Shown here piece by piece: positions 62,276 through 64,000 of a DNA stretch of 64,000 bases (within the stretch, counting starts at the first letter, position 1; the number at the start of each line of letters is the position of its first letter). Origin of the DNA: Lentisphaerae bacterium GWF2_50_93 (GTDB lineage Bacteria > Verrucomicrobiota > Lentisphaeria > Victivallales > GWF2-50-93); the NCBI GenBank assembly GCA_001804815.1, contig MHBI01000053.1, positions 124,001-188,000 of the forward strand. The letters run 5' to 3'. Made by a program: the position numbers and the translations under genes. Under the pieces are notes generated by a model, which had not been told where the DNA came from, made no database searches, and was given only the letters and a program-made list of their open reading frames with translations.

Positions 62276-64000
62276 TTACAATTCGCATGTTGTCCCTATG
62301 TCGTCCTTAATGGATTTGTCATCAACTCCATTTTTACCTACGCTATAAACTGTGAACCCATTCCCTTTTCTTTCATAGATGAAATTATTTCCGGAAAATG
62401 GGTCTAATGGCAGCTTATCCATGAATTCTGGAACAAGCTTATCAAGACTTCCAGGATATTCTCCATGCGTCACCTTATAGACCTTCAACGCCAGGGACAG
62501 TTTCAGATATTCGTCCGTAGCCCTGATGCGATTATACGAGTATAAAACCCTATTGCCCATATACCGGGAAATTATATAGCTGGGCATATCCTCGCGATTA
62601 TCTTCTTCTATATATTTACGGTCAAGCTTATAATATGGGATATTACACAGTCTCAACCTCTCCGCGTAGAAGTTTATGAAATAAGCCGCATCACGGTTGA
62701 GAAGAGGAACCCCTATAATGTTCCTATATAAGTTGAATGCAAATTTCTCAGGGATCCTCTGGAATCCCAGTTCTTCAGCCGTGTAAAAATATTTCTTGTT
62801 CCCAGTTCCAAAAAGGTCCCCGTAAAAGCATGTGTACCCATTAATAAATCTTTTTTCAGTTAATTCGTCTTTGACATATTCATCCAATGTCTGCTTCAAT
62901 ATTTTCTCAAATTGCTTTTCGCTGGGCACCATTGTTATTACCGATTCCAGCAGCATGCGCGGATAAATATAACGGTCGCCATATCTGCTCTGCAGTATCC
63001 TATTAATTTTCAGACAGCAAAGGGCGTTGTTCAATACTCCTGAATAATTTTTCTTTTCAACCAGCAAGAAATCGTTTACTTCAAATATTCTGCTCATGCA
63101 GCCTCTGTACTCAATTCCATAGGTCTTTGATGCTTCGGTTTCCGTAAACACGTTGCATTTACTTAAGAAATCCAATACTTCCTTGCCTTCCGTAAAGGAT
63201 CTGCCGAATTCCTCTCTTTTCTTGTCGTCAACCTCATCTCGCCATATCATTCTGCATGGAGACGTTGCCTCGTATGTGACATGGACATAGATATTGTTCA
63301 AATATTTCTTTTCTATCTCTTCTGAAAGTTTGAGAATTCTTTCAAGGGCGGCATTTCCATCTGTATAATACGTTTCTTTCGCTGAAAGGCTGATCCCTTC
63401 TTTCTGCGCTGTTTCAAGGGCTTCCTTGAGATTGGCATATGAAATGACCGTAAAAACTCCATGGACGGCATAAAACAGTATCAGCATTCCGGCCAAGGTT
63501 GCCAGGACAGCCTTGACAGCCCCTGATTCCCGCACGACAGAATAATCCCATATCACATAGCAGAAAACGCCAAGTACCATGATCATGAAGGACAGACTCA
63601 AAACAAAGAAAGAGTTGAATGGATCCAGTCCAAAATAGAAGAAGACAACTATAACTGGCAGGCATAGCATGATATCTAGAAATAGAACAACCGGAAAAAA
63701 GATGATTGATACAATAGTATTTTTAAATATGAGCGAACAAAGGAGAATTGAAAAATAAACCACTGTTGAATTTACGAGTAAAATATAGATTGGGATGATA
63801 GGAACAATATCCTTGTCGAAACCCAGCAATACGCTCATCTTGTGGTTTGGAATATAAAACACATAATATGACAATACTGAAAGCGAAATCATGACGCAGA
63901 TGCCAATCAACACCTTGGTGATGAATATTTTCCATGTCGCCATAGGCCTGTTCAGCAGGAACTGTCTCGTACCCTGGGTAAATTCAGAATTGAAGGCAAT
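62276..64000 (-). CDS. Second ABC-2 permease with GspG-like C-terminus, 5' part beyond window
   Basis: The frame is open to the right edge. The residues before the first internal Met (NSEFTQGTRQFLLNRP) align with TSEFSQNTKSFLLTKP of the neighbouring permease, so the gene starts outside the window. About six helices are followed by a soluble part and, at the end, LKLSLALKVYKVTHGEYPGS, LDKLVPEFMDKLPLDPFSG and FTVYSVGKNGVDD. This is an even closer match to GspG heads, including the terminal YSVGxNGxDD. It is a diverged tandem paralogue of the next gene. Confidence 0.8.
   Translation of the reverse strand: MAFNSEFTQGTRQFLLNRPMATWKIFITKVLIGICVMISLSVLSYYVFYIPNHKMSVLLGFDKDIVPIIPIYILLVNSTVVYFSILLCSLIFKNTIVSIIFFPVVLFLDIMLCLPVIVVFFYFGLDPFNSFFVLSLSFMIMVLGVFCYVIWDYSVVRESGAVKAVLATLAGMLILFYAVHGVFTVISYANLKEALETAQKEGISLSAKETYYTDGNAALERILKLSEEIEKKYLNNIYVHVTYEATSPCRMIWRDEVDDKKREEFGRSFTEGKEVLDFLSKCNVFTETEASKTYGIEYRGCMSRIFEVNDFLLVEKKNYSGVLNNALCCLKINRILQSRYGDRYIYPRMLLESVITMVPSEKQFEKILKQTLDEYVKDELTEKRFINGYTCFYGDLFGTGNKKYFYTAEELGFQRIPEKFAFNLYRNIIGVPLLNRDAAYFINFYAERLRLCNIPYYKLDRKYIEEDNREDMPSYIISRYMGNRVLYSYNRIRATDEYLKLSLALKVYKVTHGEYPGSLDKLVPEFMDKLPLDPFSGNNFIYERKGNGFTVYSVGKNGVDDKSIKDDIGTTCEL

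Overview
The window comes from a strictly anaerobic, polysaccharide-degrading bacterium, most likely of the PVC superphylum and probably Lentisphaerota. This is inferred from gene content; no rRNA, tRNA or CRISPR array was seen. The pointers are five large pseudopilins of the H-X9-DG type mixed with glycoside hydrolases, GH9 and GH16 enzymes under LacI/GntR-type regulators, a creatininase-family protein, a secretin-N-like small protein, and a PerR/rubrerythrin/superoxide reductase/flavodiiron oxygen-defence block.

Layout. 1-10032: surface polysaccharide genes (two methyltransferases, a NodB/DUF2334-like deacetylase, two GT4 glycosyltransferases, a degenerate PHP-like membrane protein, a GT39-like glycosyltransferase, manC). 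A dispersed repeat occurs three times here and supplies the last codons of both GT4 genes. 10133-22321: a minus-strand carbohydrate operon with a GntR/LacI-hybrid regulator, two QueG-like Fe-S proteins, two GH9 enzymes, a pseudopilin and a large GH-A-like protein, with several 4-nt ATGA overlaps. 22322-30047: tandem MITE-like repeats, a PHP protein, recN, a membrane glycosyltransferase bracketed by a 60-bp duplication of the recN 3' end, a nucleotidyltransferase plus small partner, and a GT9 gene carrying an in-frame palindromic repeat. 30048-34934: a Gld-type ABC operon ending in a DUF4340 protein. 35094-40557: a metal permease, TIGR02757, rubredoxin, flavodiiron protein, ferritin, desulfoferrodoxin, rubrerythrin and a Fur/PerR regulator. 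40698-48446: marC, then a LacI-controlled operon of a GH16 enzyme, four pseudopilins and a creatininase-family protein. 48673-59166: a secreted protein of unknown role, trpF, a SpoIIE-type phosphatase, a secreted DnaJ-zinc-finger-like protein, an EF-G paralogue, a PP2C phosphatase, an STN-like protein and galE. 59302-64000: an ABC ATPase and two large permeases whose C-termini look like GspG pseudopilin heads.

The two carbohydrate loci share a design: a sugar-sensing regulator, secreted hydrolases and dedicated pseudopilins. This suggests that polymer degradation at the cell surface is tied to a type II secretion or pseudopilus apparatus. The most unusual non-coding signals are a HIP1-like over-represented palindrome (TGCGAANTTCGCA, nine exact copies), a set of stop-codon-anchored hairpins, hairpins that present the Shine-Dalgarno sequence in their loop, and several families of palindromic dispersed repeats, one of which lies inside a protein-coding gene.
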